A DNA stretch of 9,280 bases from Thermoplasmata archaeon (GTDB lineage Archaea; Thermoplasmatota; Thermoplasmata; Thermoplasmatales; Thermoplasmataceae). The translations under genes and the position numbers were made by a program. The notes beneath the pieces are model-generated. The model ran no database searches. It was not told the origin of the DNA and was given only the letters and a program-made list of their open reading frames with translations. The stretch is from NCBI GenBank assembly GCA_021797025.1, contig JAKAAK010000118.1:1-9280 (forward strand), read 5' to 3'. The first letter of the stretch is position 1; each line of letters opens with the position of its first letter. Positions 1-6,876 of this stretch are shown here, piece after piece.

Positions 1-108
1 GTTCAATTTTCTGGATTTTCGTTCAGAAAACAACATTGCCTTAAGGTCTTCCAGTAATTTATCATATTTGCTGATGTCGATCATTATCATTACGAATACC
101 ATAGCCAT
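1..108 (-). CDS. Possible N-terminus of a leftward gene, cut by the window edge
   Basis: A reading frame is open from the ATG at 108 to the left edge (36 codons) and continues outside the window. In-frame ATGs also lie at 90 and 84. The AT-rich box ATAAATATTT at 120-111 lies about 25 bases before the ATG at 90, so by the leaderless rule that fits other genes here, the start at 90 (or 84) is more likely than 108. From 84 the peptide begins MIDISKYDKLLEDLK and goes on with a basic stretch (SERKSRK). It looks like a soluble, helix-forming, lysine- and arginine-rich N-terminus. I do not recognise the family. It could also be a chance open frame, because only 36 codons are visible. Confidence 0.35.
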   Translation of the reverse strand, partial: MAMVFVMIMIDISKYDKLLEDLKAMLFSERKSRKLN

Positions 109-110
109 TT

Positions 111-120
111 AAATATTTAT
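111..120 (-). promoter_or_regulatory. TATA-like box of the left-edge gene
   Basis: Read leftward the bases are ATAAATATTT. The box is centred about 25 bases before the ATG at 90, the spacing expected for a leaderless archaeal transcript. The same 10-mer occurs before the CoA-transferase gene (4885-4876) and directly before the transporter ATG (1264-1273). Confidence 0.35.
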
Positions 121-303
121 CACTAATAGAAGCTATTCTACCCGCAATTAAGAAATCCAGACGTAGATCGGTGCAACATAGTGGTATACTCCACTTAAAT
201 TTGGATACCATGAATTATATGGTTAGTTTAATGAAAGCCTTTATTTTACTTTGTTTATATAGGCAACTCTTATCCCGCTATTTTTATACTATACTTGTAT
301 GAT

Positions 304-480
304 TTATAATAGGATTCCGGTAAAATAAGATACTGGACTGATTAACCTGTGGATACGTTCGGAGGTCAATAATCCTGAATATAGCAAACTCCTGGCATAT
401 TGAAATATTCTGATATATCTCATCCTTAGCTGTCTGGAATTAATAAGCGCGGATCGGGTAATTATAGATTTTATTCTAAA
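304..480 (-). pseudogene. Short leftward open fragment, possible gene remnant
   Basis: The minus strand is open for 58 codons between stops at 483-481 and 306-304. An ATG at 423 would give 39 residues beginning MRYIRIFQYARSLLYSGLL. The fragment is basic and helix-like. It lies in a different frame from the 509-994 stretch, so the two could be pieces of one frameshifted gene or unrelated. No ribosome site, promoter or recognisable domain is visible. Chance is a serious alternative at this length. Confidence 0.15.
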
Positions 481-508
481 CTAATACATAAGTGAAATTA
501 AGAATAAT

Positions 509-994
509 CTATTGTCTTTTTTTATGTAGATAGCATATTATTTTATATCTGCCATTTATTAATTTAATGAAAAATTCTGTTTTTGGATATACTTCTTCTA
601 TGGTATTTCTCCGGAACCATAAAACTTGCAGCTTTTTTGCCGTTAAACAATTTTCTCTTATTATAATAACAACGCCCTTTATAGTTGGTGGGTTGGAGCC
701 TGTGCATTCTGTAGTGCTTCGTTGATTGTATCTAAATAACATTTTGACATCCATATATTCAACAAAAGCTTCTTTTACATTTTTATGAAATTTATTATAA
801 ACGACCCCTCACCATTGGAATACTGTCACTTTCCTGGAGAACAACAGGGCACTGTACGTTATTTTAACTGATTTACTGAATGCAAGCAACCCATTATATA
901 CAAAATAAATGTCTTCTGTAAGGGGATTTGTTGAATCATGCTTGTAATAAAATACATCCAGTGCAGAATTCAATATGGTGATGAATGATACTTT
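509..994 (-). pseudogene. Candidate decayed gene with one in-frame TGA
   Basis: On the minus strand one frame stays open from 994 down to a TAA at 509-511, broken only by a TGA at 811-809. The part before the stop is 61 codons (it includes NPLTEDIYFVYNGLLAFSKS) and the part after it is 99 codons (it includes VVYNKFHKNVKEAFVEYMDV). In DNA this rich in A and T, two adjacent open runs of this length in the same frame are unlikely, though not impossible, by chance. The residue mix looks protein-like, with alternating hydrophobic and charged positions. I do not recognise a family. An ATG at 754 would allow an 81-residue product, but no convincing promoter lies before it. Most likely it is an eroded gene; a sequencing error at the TGA or a fortuitous frame are alternatives. 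Confidence 0.3.
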
Positions 995-1244
995 TTACAT
1001 ACTTTCTAATTTCTAAATTTATATTTCTTACAGTTTTGGTTATACTTCAAATATTTTCGTTTTTCATTCGTTTATGGCATTTAAAGTCTATAATTGGTCA
1101 TTCTTTACGGTACCATTTAAAAATATGCTTTTTCCCCTACAATGTGGTTTAATCCATTAAGTTATTATACTACATAGCTTGAACTTTAACTCTTAATGTA
1201 CATAGGATAAATAGTATAGAGTAGGCAACATGTTTAATATAAAC

Positions 1245-1257
1245 TTTAAATATAAAA
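1245..1257 (+). promoter_or_regulatory. TATA-like promoter of the transporter gene
   Basis: The run TTTAAATATAAAA is centred about 23 bases before the ATG at 1274, so transcription would begin at or next to the start codon. No Shine-Dalgarno site lies before the ATG. A second AT-rich box, ATAAATATTT, abuts the ATG at 1264-1273; it is too close to serve as a TATA box for this start. Confidence 0.55.
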
Positions 1258-1273
1258 TATCTTATAAATATTT

Positions 1274-2710
1274 ATGGCAGAAACATCGAATAGTGGTTCT
1301 AACTATAAATATAAACTCGACGAAATATTGCATAGGCTTGACGATGCTAAATTAAAGAGATTGTACTGGAGTTTGGTGGCACTTGCTACAGTTGGTGGAT
1401 TTCTTTTTGGATATGATCAATCGAATATTGGCCTTGTTATACCTTTCTTTCCATATACCTCCAAAATCCCTGTGCTGTTAGGGTTGGAAGCTTCATCAGA
1501 ATTTATTGGTGGTGCATTCGGGGCTTTGATTATTACTTTTCTGGCTGATAGAAGTGGACGAAAAGTATTTTTGCTTGCAGATATGGCTATATATATAGTT
1601 GGCGCTTTGATTTCCGGTTCAGCTTTTTCTTATATAGAACTTTTTATAGGGAGATTGATCATCGGGGTTGGAATCGGTGCAGATAGTGCTATAGCAACTG
1701 CTTATATATCTGAATTTGCGCCAGCTAAAGACAGGGGGAGGTTAACAGGTTTTCAGCAAATGATGGTTAACATGGCCATTTTCGGAGCCTATTTAATCGG
1801 TATATTAATTTATGGTGTTTCACCCGGCCTCGCAACTACTATTGGCTGGAGACTAATATTTTTTGTGGCTGTAATTCCCTCGGTTGTGGGATTACTCTTC
1901 AGGTATAAAATGCCAGAATCACCAAGATGGTTAATAATACATAAAAAAACAAAGCAGGCACTTAAAGCACTCAATCAATTCGGTATTGCAGCTGAAGAGA
2001 GTGAAATAATCGAAGCTTCAAACGAATGGATTGCCAAAACAAAAAATTATAAAATACCCAGATCAATATGGAAAGCCGTGGGGGTTGTAATTGGTTTTGC
2101 GTTTTTTGACATGTTCTGTGGTATTGATATCCCATTCATCTATGGCCCTACAATTTTAAGTACTATACATCTGTTTCCGAGTAATATTGGTCCTGTTACA
2201 ACAGAAATTTATGACATGGCCGCACTTCTTCCAATTGGTGTTGCACTCGTAGTTGGAGGATTTTATGGTTGGAAACATATAGATACCTGGGGGCGAAAGA
2301 AAATTTCTGAGATAGCGTGGAGTGGTATGATAATCTCAGGCTTAGCGGCAGCAATTTTATGGTCTTTCAAATTATATATCGCTGTTCTTATATTACTTTA
2401 CATATATACGTTTGTATATTCGGTTTCTATAGGTATGACCGCATGGGTTCTCCAGGGAGAGACTTCCACAAGTGAATCCAGGGGATTTATTGCCGGAATA
2501 ATTGCAATTGCAATCTGGATAATGGATTTCGCAAATGTTACTATATACCCTATCATGTCCAGTGCAATTGGATTTACAGGCGCATGGATTGTATATTCAA
2601 TATTGTCCGCAGGTGCTCTTGCATGGACTGTCTTTATGTTGAAAGAAACTAAAGGGATTCCTGCAGAAGATATGGATAAATTATATGTGAAGAACGCAGG
2701 AGCTAAATAA
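1274..2710 (+). CDS. MFS transporter, sugar porter type
   Basis: A 478-residue secondary transporter of the major facilitator superfamily, expected in the cytoplasmic membrane with 12 helices. Hallmarks of the sugar porter family are visible in order: GFLFGYDQ in helix 1 (about 42-49), the loop 2-3 signature ADRSGRK (91-97), GRLIIGVGIG in helix 4 (126-135), PESPRWL after helix 6 (214-220), the second-half loop signature DTWGRKK (337-343) and ETKG after helix 12 (458-461). The length is typical. The N-terminal 30 residues are soluble and charged. Substrate cannot be read from sequence; the family carries sugars and other polyols or organic acids by proton symport, and the neighbourhood (dehydrogenase, sugar-acid dehydratase, GH88) makes a sugar or sugar acid likely. 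It appears to be a single-gene transcript ending at the T-run at 2738-2744. Confidence 0.88.
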   Translation: MAETSNSGSNYKYKLDEILHRLDDAKLKRLYWSLVALATVGGFLFGYDQSNIGLVIPFFPYTSKIPVLLGLEASSEFIGGAFGALIITFLADRSGRKVFLLADMAIYIVGALISGSAFSYIELFIGRLIIGVGIGADSAIATAYISEFAPAKDRGRLTGFQQMMVNMAIFGAYLIGILIYGVSPGLATTIGWRLIFFVAVIPSVVGLLFRYKMPESPRWLIIHKKTKQALKALNQFGIAAEESEIIEASNEWIAKTKNYKIPRSIWKAVGVVIGFAFFDMFCGIDIPFIYGPTILSTIHLFPSNIGPVTTEIYDMAALLPIGVALVVGGFYGWKHIDTWGRKKISEIAWSGMIISGLAAAILWSFKLYIAVLILLYIYTFVYSVSIGMTAWVLQGETSTSESRGFIAGIIAIAIWIMDFANVTIYPIMSSAIGFTGAWIVYSILSAGALAWTVFMLKETKGIPAEDMDKLYVKNAGAK

Positions 2711-2737
2711 ATAATATGGTGTACCTTTATATCTATC

Positions 2738-2744
2738 TTTTTTT
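2738..2744 (+). terminator. T-run terminator after the transporter gene
   Basis: A run of seven T lies 27 bases after the transporter stop codon, within a wider pyrimidine-rich stretch. Archaeal polymerases terminate at such oligo-T runs without needing a hairpin. Confidence 0.5.
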
Positions 2745-3038
2745 AATTTATTGTAAGTTATTATTTTACCATGCTTTTCTCTAACTATGATGTGGGTGCA
2801 CTATTACTACTATACTTCTCAGTTGAATTGCTTTTCCTATAATGGTTAATTTCTCCTATTTGAATTCCAGTTTAATATAATGGTTTTTTATTTCACTGCA
2901 TAATTGATGTTAATAGCTTTCAGGTTATACATTGTTGATGTGAGTTATATATTCAAATAAAAATTGACTGCATCACCAATCACATCATTCACGACAATCA
3001 ACTTTTAGTGGCCGCACTAATTACCATCTTAACACCAC

Positions 3039-3203
3039 TTAATCTAATGGTTTTTTTATAATTCCTCTTGCTTTCTTTATCTGGTCTGTCAGTATTGGTT
3101 CAAATCTAACCTGTGTAAGGCTAGTTATAATTCTCAGGCAATTACTTTCACTTTCAATTATAATATATTGAGTTGCAATAATAAAACATATTGCACATAA
3201 TAT
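3039..3203 (-). pseudogene. Leftward open fragment resembling a protein C-terminus
   Basis: On the minus strand 54 codons are open between a TAA at 3206-3204 and a TAA at 3041-3039. The last part reads LTQVRFEPILTDQIKKARG and then ends with a basic tail, which looks like real protein rather than random AT-rich translation. There is no ATG, GTG or TTG start in the frame, and it overlaps the promoter of the hydratase gene on the other strand, so it cannot be an intact gene. A leftover 3' end of a deleted gene is the likeliest reading; family not recognised. Chance remains possible. Confidence 0.2.
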
Positions 3204-3213
3204 TTAAATATAG
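3198..3213 (+). promoter_or_regulatory. TATA-like promoter of the MaoC-type gene
   Basis: The AT-rich box TAATATTTAAATATAG is centred about 34 bases before the ATG at 3240, which predicts a very short leader of roughly 8-10 bases. The purine run GGTAGGA at 3220-3226 ends 13 bases before the ATG, too far for a normal ribosome site. Confidence 0.5.
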
Positions 3214-3239
3214 AAAACAGGTAGGATATTCTGGTATAT

Positions 3240-3671
3240 ATGAAAACTGATATAATCAAAACCCCGGCCAGGACAATAACAGAAACCGATATTGTTAGGT
3301 TCGCGGGATTAAGTGGCGATTATCACCCTGCACATACAAATGAAATATATGCATTGACAACATCCATATCAGGCAAACGGGTGGCACACGGCCTGCTTAT
3401 ATTAAGCATCTCAGAAGGTTTATTTTTCAGGACTAATTATTTTGATTGGGAACATGTCCCCCTAATGACGTTAGGATTTGAAAATGTAAAATTCCCTAAT
3501 CCCACATTTATCGGAGATACCATACATACAGAACTATTCATTAAATCGAAAAGAGACAGTTCAAAACATAAAGGCATGGAAATAATCATCTTCCATGCAA
3601 ATGTTGTAAATCAGGAGGACATAATTGTTTGCGAATATGATCATCCCATAATTGCTAAAAAACAAATTTAA
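3240..3671 (+). CDS. MaoC-like hot-dog enoyl-CoA hydratase/dehydratase
   Basis: A 143-residue single hot-dog-domain protein of the MaoC / (R)-specific enoyl-CoA hydratase type, which adds water to, or removes it from, CoA thioesters in the cytoplasm. The diagnostic hydratase segment AGLSGDYHPAHTNEIYA is at residues 22-38: D27 and H32 match the catalytic Asp-x(4)-His pair of (R)-hydratases. The HGLL motif follows at 50-53, and FPNPTFIGDT (about 85-94) matches the family's conserved P-x-x-x-G-D segment. Length is normal for a stand-alone family member. It has its own promoter, and its last codons overlap the 3' end of the CoA-transferase gene coming from the other strand, so the two are not co-transcribed but are likely functionally linked: transferase makes a CoA ester, hydratase acts on it. 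The exact acyl group is unknown; mesaconyl-, crotonyl- or hydroxyacyl-CoA are possibilities from related proteins. Confidence 0.85.
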   Translation: MKTDIIKTPARTITETDIVRFAGLSGDYHPAHTNEIYALTTSISGKRVAHGLLILSISEGLFFRTNYFDWEHVPLMTLGFENVKFPNPTFIGDTIHTELFIKSKRDSSKHKGMEIIIFHANVVNQEDIIVCEYDHPIIAKKQI

Positions 3672-3690
3672 ATTACTTTTTCCTTTTTTA
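3654..3690. terminator. Bidirectional T-rich terminator at the convergent gene ends
   Basis: Rightward, the hydratase stop is followed by TTACTTTTTCCTTTTTT (3673-3689). Leftward, the CoA-transferase stop is followed by TTTGTTTTTTAG, the complement of 3655-3666. Each T-run therefore lies inside the last codons of the opposite gene. Oligo-T termination on both strands within about 35 bases would keep the two transcripts from running far into each other. Confidence 0.45.
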
Positions 3691-4849
3691 AATTATTTAT
3701 GAAGTGCGCCGAGAAATGCATGACATTTTCATAGAATTCATCATTATTATACCCTAGGGGAAGGCCGGGAGATTTAATAATTCCCGGTGTTTCAGACATT
3801 TTTAATGCAGAACCGATAGTCTTGAAATTACCTATAGTTGGATGTTTGGTGTTTACTATCATATTTCGTGCTATTACCTGCGGGTCACTAATCATGTCTT
3901 CTAGCTTTTTAACAGGGCATGCAGCACCTCCACATTCCTTAACTATGGCAACGTCATATTCCATGGTATTTTTTATACTCCAGTCTGAGACTATCCTGTC
4001 AACAATATCAGAATGTGCAGTTCTATCCTTTAAAAGCTTTAATCGATCATCATCTAAATCAGCCGGTGTTCCTATTTTTTTGATAAATGCTTCCCATTTG
4101 GCATCTTCCCCGATTACTATAACTACCCATCCATCTTTAGCCTTATAAACATTATAGGGTGCAAGGACAGGTATAGCATTTCCCTGCTTTTCCACATTGC
4201 CTACCTGCAGCTGGCTATATAGCCCGATCATATAGTTAACGCCCACATCCAGCATTGATATATCTATTCTCTGGCCATGGCCTGTTCGCTCTTTATGAAA
4301 GAGTGCAGTTATAATAGCCATTGCGGTGAAAACCCCTGCCGAAATATCTATAATAGCCGGGGCCGATCTTATTGGTGGGTCCCCAGGAAAACCTGTAAGA
4401 TCCATCATACCGGTTAATGCTTGAATTGTTGTGTCGTAGGCTGCATCATTTTTATAAGGGCCTGTATAACCAAAACCAGTGCTGGTGGCATAAATTATAT
4501 TGGGGTTAACTCTTTTCTGTGCTTCATAACCAATACCTAGCCTATCCATAACACCTGGCCTGAAGTTATCAAGGACCACATCACTAATTTTAACCATGTC
4601 AAGAAAAATTTCTTTGCCCTTATCAGATTTCAGATTTAACGTTATGAACTTTTTGTTACTATTATAGTTCATGAAGAATGTAGACTCACCATTTATAGTA
4701 GCTGAATTATGCCTGTTAGGTTCTCCAAATGGTGGTTCAACTTTAATAACTTCTGCCCCCAATTCTGCAAGCAATCTGCCTGCATATGGGCCGTTAAGAT
4801 GAAACGAGCATTCCAGTACTCTAATGCCATCAAGCGCCCCGGCTGCCAT
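3668..4849 (-). CDS. CaiB/BaiF family III CoA-transferase
   Basis: A 393-residue family III (CaiB/BaiF, formyl-CoA-transferase-like) enzyme that moves CoA between carboxylic acids, normally as an interlocked cytoplasmic dimer. Visible family blocks: LDGIRVLE (6-13), LLAELGAEVIKVEPP (26-40), NSNKKFITLNLKSDKGKE (63-80), DNFRPGVMDRLGIGY (94-108), NPNIIYATSTGFGYTGPY (115-132) and the C-terminal PLGY. D168 in the segment PAIIDISAG aligns with the catalytic aspartate (Asp169 of oxalate formyl-CoA transferase), so the enzyme should be active. Length is normal. The start is set by MAAGALDGIRVLE, which fits the family N-terminus, and by a TATA-like box about 29 bases upstream. It follows the dehydratase gene on the same strand after 98 bases but has its own promoter. 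Substrate not predictable from sequence; succinyl-CoA or acetyl-CoA is a common donor. Confidence 0.9.
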   Translation of the reverse strand: MAAGALDGIRVLECSFHLNGPYAGRLLAELGAEVIKVEPPFGEPNRHNSATINGESTFFMNYNSNKKFITLNLKSDKGKEIFLDMVKISDVVLDNFRPGVMDRLGIGYEAQKRVNPNIIYATSTGFGYTGPYKNDAAYDTTIQALTGMMDLTGFPGDPPIRSAPAIIDISAGVFTAMAIITALFHKERTGHGQRIDISMLDVGVNYMIGLYSQLQVGNVEKQGNAIPVLAPYNVYKAKDGWVVIVIGEDAKWEAFIKKIGTPADLDDDRLKLLKDRTAHSDIVDRIVSDWSIKNTMEYDVAIVKECGGAACPVKKLEDMISDPQVIARNMIVNTKHPTIGNFKTIGSALKMSETPGIIKSPGLPLGYNNDEFYENVMHFSAHFINNLKKEKVI

Positions 4850-4870
4850 AGTACTTCAAAAGAGAAAATG

Positions 4871-4885
4871 TACTTAAATATTTAT
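4871..4885 (-). promoter_or_regulatory. TATA-like promoter of the CoA-transferase gene
   Basis: Read leftward the bases are ATAAATATTTAAGTA, centred about 29 bases before the ATG at 4849. No Shine-Dalgarno site precedes the ATG, so a leaderless or nearly leaderless mRNA is expected. Confidence 0.5.
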
Positions 4886-4947
4886 GTTGACAGGTTTAAA
4901 AATGGCAACAATTTTTAAATGCTGGATAAATCATGCATTTGACTTCT

Positions 4948-6054
4948 TTACTGGTCAACAACGTATTTTTCAATGGCTTTTTCCTTCACCTCAGAACCGG
5001 CACCTTTTATTGTGCCAAGATGGAAGTACCCATTTTCAGGGGCTATTGGATATTTCCAGACATCTGCTAGCCAATCAACATGTTCCACCATTTTTCCATT
5101 CGGCACTGAAGCAACCAGCTGTGCATGCAGCGGTTGCTGTATATTTGTATGTGGGTACACATTCAATCCGAATGCCTCGGACAGATTGGCGACCTTGAGC
5201 CATTCTGTTATGCCACCTACTTTCGTTGCATCAACCTGGACAATATCTACAGCATGGTTGACAATATAATCCCTGAATGAATACAAAGATGTCAGTGATT
5301 CTCCAAGTGCAATAGGTATATTGGTTCTTTTCTTCAGTTCTGCATGGGCGTATATATCATCCGGGTTCAGTGGTTCTTCAAGCCAGTATATATCAAACTC
5401 TTGAAGTTTCCTTGACATGTATACTGCTGTTTCAAGGTCCCATTTTGTATTGGCGTCTATCATCAATCGCATGTCCTTGCCTATAGCCTCTCTGACCGCC
5501 TTTACCCTGTAATAGTCATCTATGGGGTTCTGGCTTCCCACTTTGAGTTTGATAGATTTATAACCTGATTGCTTTAGTTTTATTGCATTGGATACAAGGT
5601 CTTCTTTTGGCCATGAAAGCCATCCCCCGTCAGTATTATAAGCCTCTACACTGTCACTTCCCGCACCAAGTATTTTATAAAGCGGAACGCCCTCCACCTT
5701 GCAAAGTATGTCCCACAGGGCTATATCCACCAGCGAAGATATATACACGCCAAGGCCATTGTACCCGAGCCTCGGGTCCCACCCAAAGTTATGGGTAGAC
5801 ATAAGTGACCTGTTAATGTCAAGGCGCATAAGCGGGTCCATGCCTATAAGCCGGGATGATATGTATTCATCAAACATTTTTTTAACAACGCCCAATCCTT
5901 CGGATGTATGCCAGTTATATCCAAACCCTTCTATGCCGGTATCGGTAGTGATCTTTAAAACCAGCAAGTTTATCCCGGTCACTGTATACTGTGAATCGTT
6001 GATTCTTTTCACAGGTATATTCATTAGATATGTCTTTGCTTCTGTTATTTTCAT
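4948..6054 (-). CDS. Mandelate-racemase-type enolase-superfamily protein, probable sugar-acid dehydratase
   Basis: A 368-residue protein with the two-domain plan of the mandelate racemase subgroup: an alpha+beta capping domain (about 1-125) and a (beta/alpha)7-beta barrel. All catalytic parts are present: K169-x-K171 (IKLKVG), magnesium ligands D200 (IDAN), E226 (LEEP) and E252 (GES), the Asp-His pair D275 and H302 (PHTN), and E324. The enzyme abstracts the proton alpha to a carboxylate in the cytoplasm. In archaea related proteins dehydrate gluconate, galactonate, xylonate, arabinonate, fuconate or rhamnonate to 2-keto-3-deoxy acids; which of these applies cannot be read here, and a racemase or cycloisomerase cannot be excluded. 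The start MKITEAKTYL matches the family N-terminus and has a TATA-like box about 23 bases upstream. It lies 107 bases downstream of the regulator gene on the same strand. Confidence 0.88.
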   Translation of the reverse strand: MKITEAKTYLMNIPVKRINDSQYTVTGINLLVLKITTDTGIEGFGYNWHTSEGLGVVKKMFDEYISSRLIGMDPLMRLDINRSLMSTHNFGWDPRLGYNGLGVYISSLVDIALWDILCKVEGVPLYKILGAGSDSVEAYNTDGGWLSWPKEDLVSNAIKLKQSGYKSIKLKVGSQNPIDDYYRVKAVREAIGKDMRLMIDANTKWDLETAVYMSRKLQEFDIYWLEEPLNPDDIYAHAELKKRTNIPIALGESLTSLYSFRDYIVNHAVDIVQVDATKVGGITEWLKVANLSEAFGLNVYPHTNIQQPLHAQLVASVPNGKMVEHVDWLADVWKYPIAPENGYFHLGTIKGAGSEVKEKAIEKYVVDQ

Positions 6055-6070
6055 AAAATATTATTTTTTT

Positions 6071-6081
6071 GTTATATATAT
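6071..6081 (-). promoter_or_regulatory. TATA-like promoter of the dehydratase gene
   Basis: Leftward the box reads ATATATATAAC, about 23 bases before the ATG at 6054 and followed by an A-rich stretch. It would give a leaderless mRNA. The wider 6055-6161 gap is almost all A and T and also holds a T5 run (leftward, 6149-6145), a possible end of the regulator transcript. Confidence 0.45.
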
Positions 6082-6161
6082 GGTTATCTTTCAACATGTT
6101 CAATTTTATAAAATAAATTTAAAATTTATGGAACTCCCATTAATAAAAATACCTTCTCATA

Positions 6162-6860
6162 TTAACTTTTTACCTGGTTGACATTATCCAGTAATTTATC
6201 TATTTCCATATTCTGGACATGGGTTGAAATATAATAGTTAATCGTATTGGTTTCTATTTTCCTTAATTTTCTGGAAACATTGGATTTAGAAATGCCAAAA
6301 ATTTTTGCAATTTCACCCAGGTTAATATTTTTATTCTGGGAATAATACCCTCTTCCAATTGCATAATTAAGAAGGTTCAGGTTTGCAATTACATCTTCAT
6401 CGATAAATGGATTTGGAAAATTTATATTGTCTAACTCTGTATAAGAAACCATATCCGCAACATTTTCTATACTTTTAAGGAGTTCTTCTCTATTAGTGTC
6501 CCAGAAGAAGATATCCCATATTTCATACCCACGGTAAAATATTTCCCTGTAAAATGGCACATCGTATTTCTCTATTACAGAAGTTACAGAATTTTTAGTA
6601 CTGTTCAGGAATTTAACAATAAAAATTTTAGATTTATTATAGGATTCAATGTGTTCTAAATTTTTAACAGAAACTTCTTGCTTTAAGTTTTTAAAAAATA
6701 ATTCCCAATCTGTATCCTTATGCAGGGAATAAAATGCTACATTGCCTGCTATATCATTAGCAAAGGATTTTTGCCGCAGTAAAAATCCATAAATATCACT
6801 ACTTTTGGAAAGTATTTGTGACCAGCATGTCTTATGATTTAATATAACTCTTATGAACAT
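6162..6860 (-). CDS. HTH_10 (bacterio-opsin activator type) transcriptional regulator
   Basis: A 232-residue protein with an unrecognised N-terminal domain of about 155 residues and a C-terminal helix-turn-helix of the archaeal bacterio-opsin-activator (HTH_10) kind. The family signature is clear: LNLLNYAIGRGYYSQ (about 160-174), then INLGEIAKIFGISKSNVSRK (179-198) and LRKIE. This domain binds DNA as a dimer and in haloarchaea and Thermoplasmatales controls nearby metabolic genes. The N-terminal half, rich in aromatic residues and alternating beta/alpha segments, is presumably a ligand-sensing or dimerising domain; it has no membrane segment. The gene is divergent from the dehydrogenase operon (137 bases between start codons) and lies upstream of the dehydratase, so these are the most likely targets. 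An inverted repeat straddling its own TATA box suggests autoregulation. Confidence 0.82.
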   Translation of the reverse strand: MFIRVILNHKTCWSQILSKSSDIYGFLLRQKSFANDIAGNVAFYSLHKDTDWELFFKNLKQEVSVKNLEHIESYNKSKIFIVKFLNSTKNSVTSVIEKYDVPFYREIFYRGYEIWDIFFWDTNREELLKSIENVADMVSYTELDNINFPNPFIDEDVIANLNLLNYAIGRGYYSQNKNINLGEIAKIFGISKSNVSRKLRKIETNTINYYISTHVQNMEIDKLLDNVNQVKS

Positions 6861-6876
6861 AAATATAACTACAATC

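Larger units (their letters stand above)
109..1273. other. Gene-poor stretch of about 1.16 kb with decayed-looking leftward frames
   Basis: No intact gene is supported here. The stretch holds the probable promoter of the left-edge gene (111-120), two leftward open stretches that read like eroded protein sequence (304-480 and 509-994, in different frames), and the promoter of the transporter gene close to 1274. A loose inverted repeat, TGGTAT at 182-187 against ATACCA at 205-210, is present with a 17-base loop. I see no tRNA, rRNA, CRISPR repeat or insertion-sequence end. Confidence 0.5.
2711..3239. other. Intergenic region between the transporter and hydratase genes
   Basis: This 529-base stretch holds the transporter terminator at its start and the hydratase promoter at its end. 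Apart from a leftward open fragment at 3039-3203 described separately, I see no gene, RNA or repeat in it. The gap is long for a compact archaeal genome. Confidence 0.5.

Noticed and set aside
182..210. Hairpin from TGGTAT and ATACCA as a terminator or regulatory RNA
   Set aside because: Only six A/T-rich base pairs with a 17-base loop; too weak to support an RNA structure or a mobile-element end.
3094..3110. tRNA T-arm-like sequence (ATTGG TTCAAAT CTAAC)
   Set aside because: The stem has one mismatch and one wobble pair, and no acceptor, D or anticodon arm can be drawn around it.
3822..4148. Rightward 108-residue open frame
   Set aside because: It is antisense to the C-terminal half of the CoA-transferase and has no promoter, ribosome site or domain.
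4709..5269. Rightward open frames at 4709-4918, 4884-5198 and 4973-5269
   Set aside because: They lie opposite the CoA-transferase and dehydratase genes, which have full family motifs; the shadows show none.
5583..6181. Rightward open frames at 5583-5798 and 5699-6181 and a leftward frame at 5915-6103
   Set aside because: They are out-of-frame shadows of the dehydratase gene with Cys/Pro/Ser-rich, motif-free translations.
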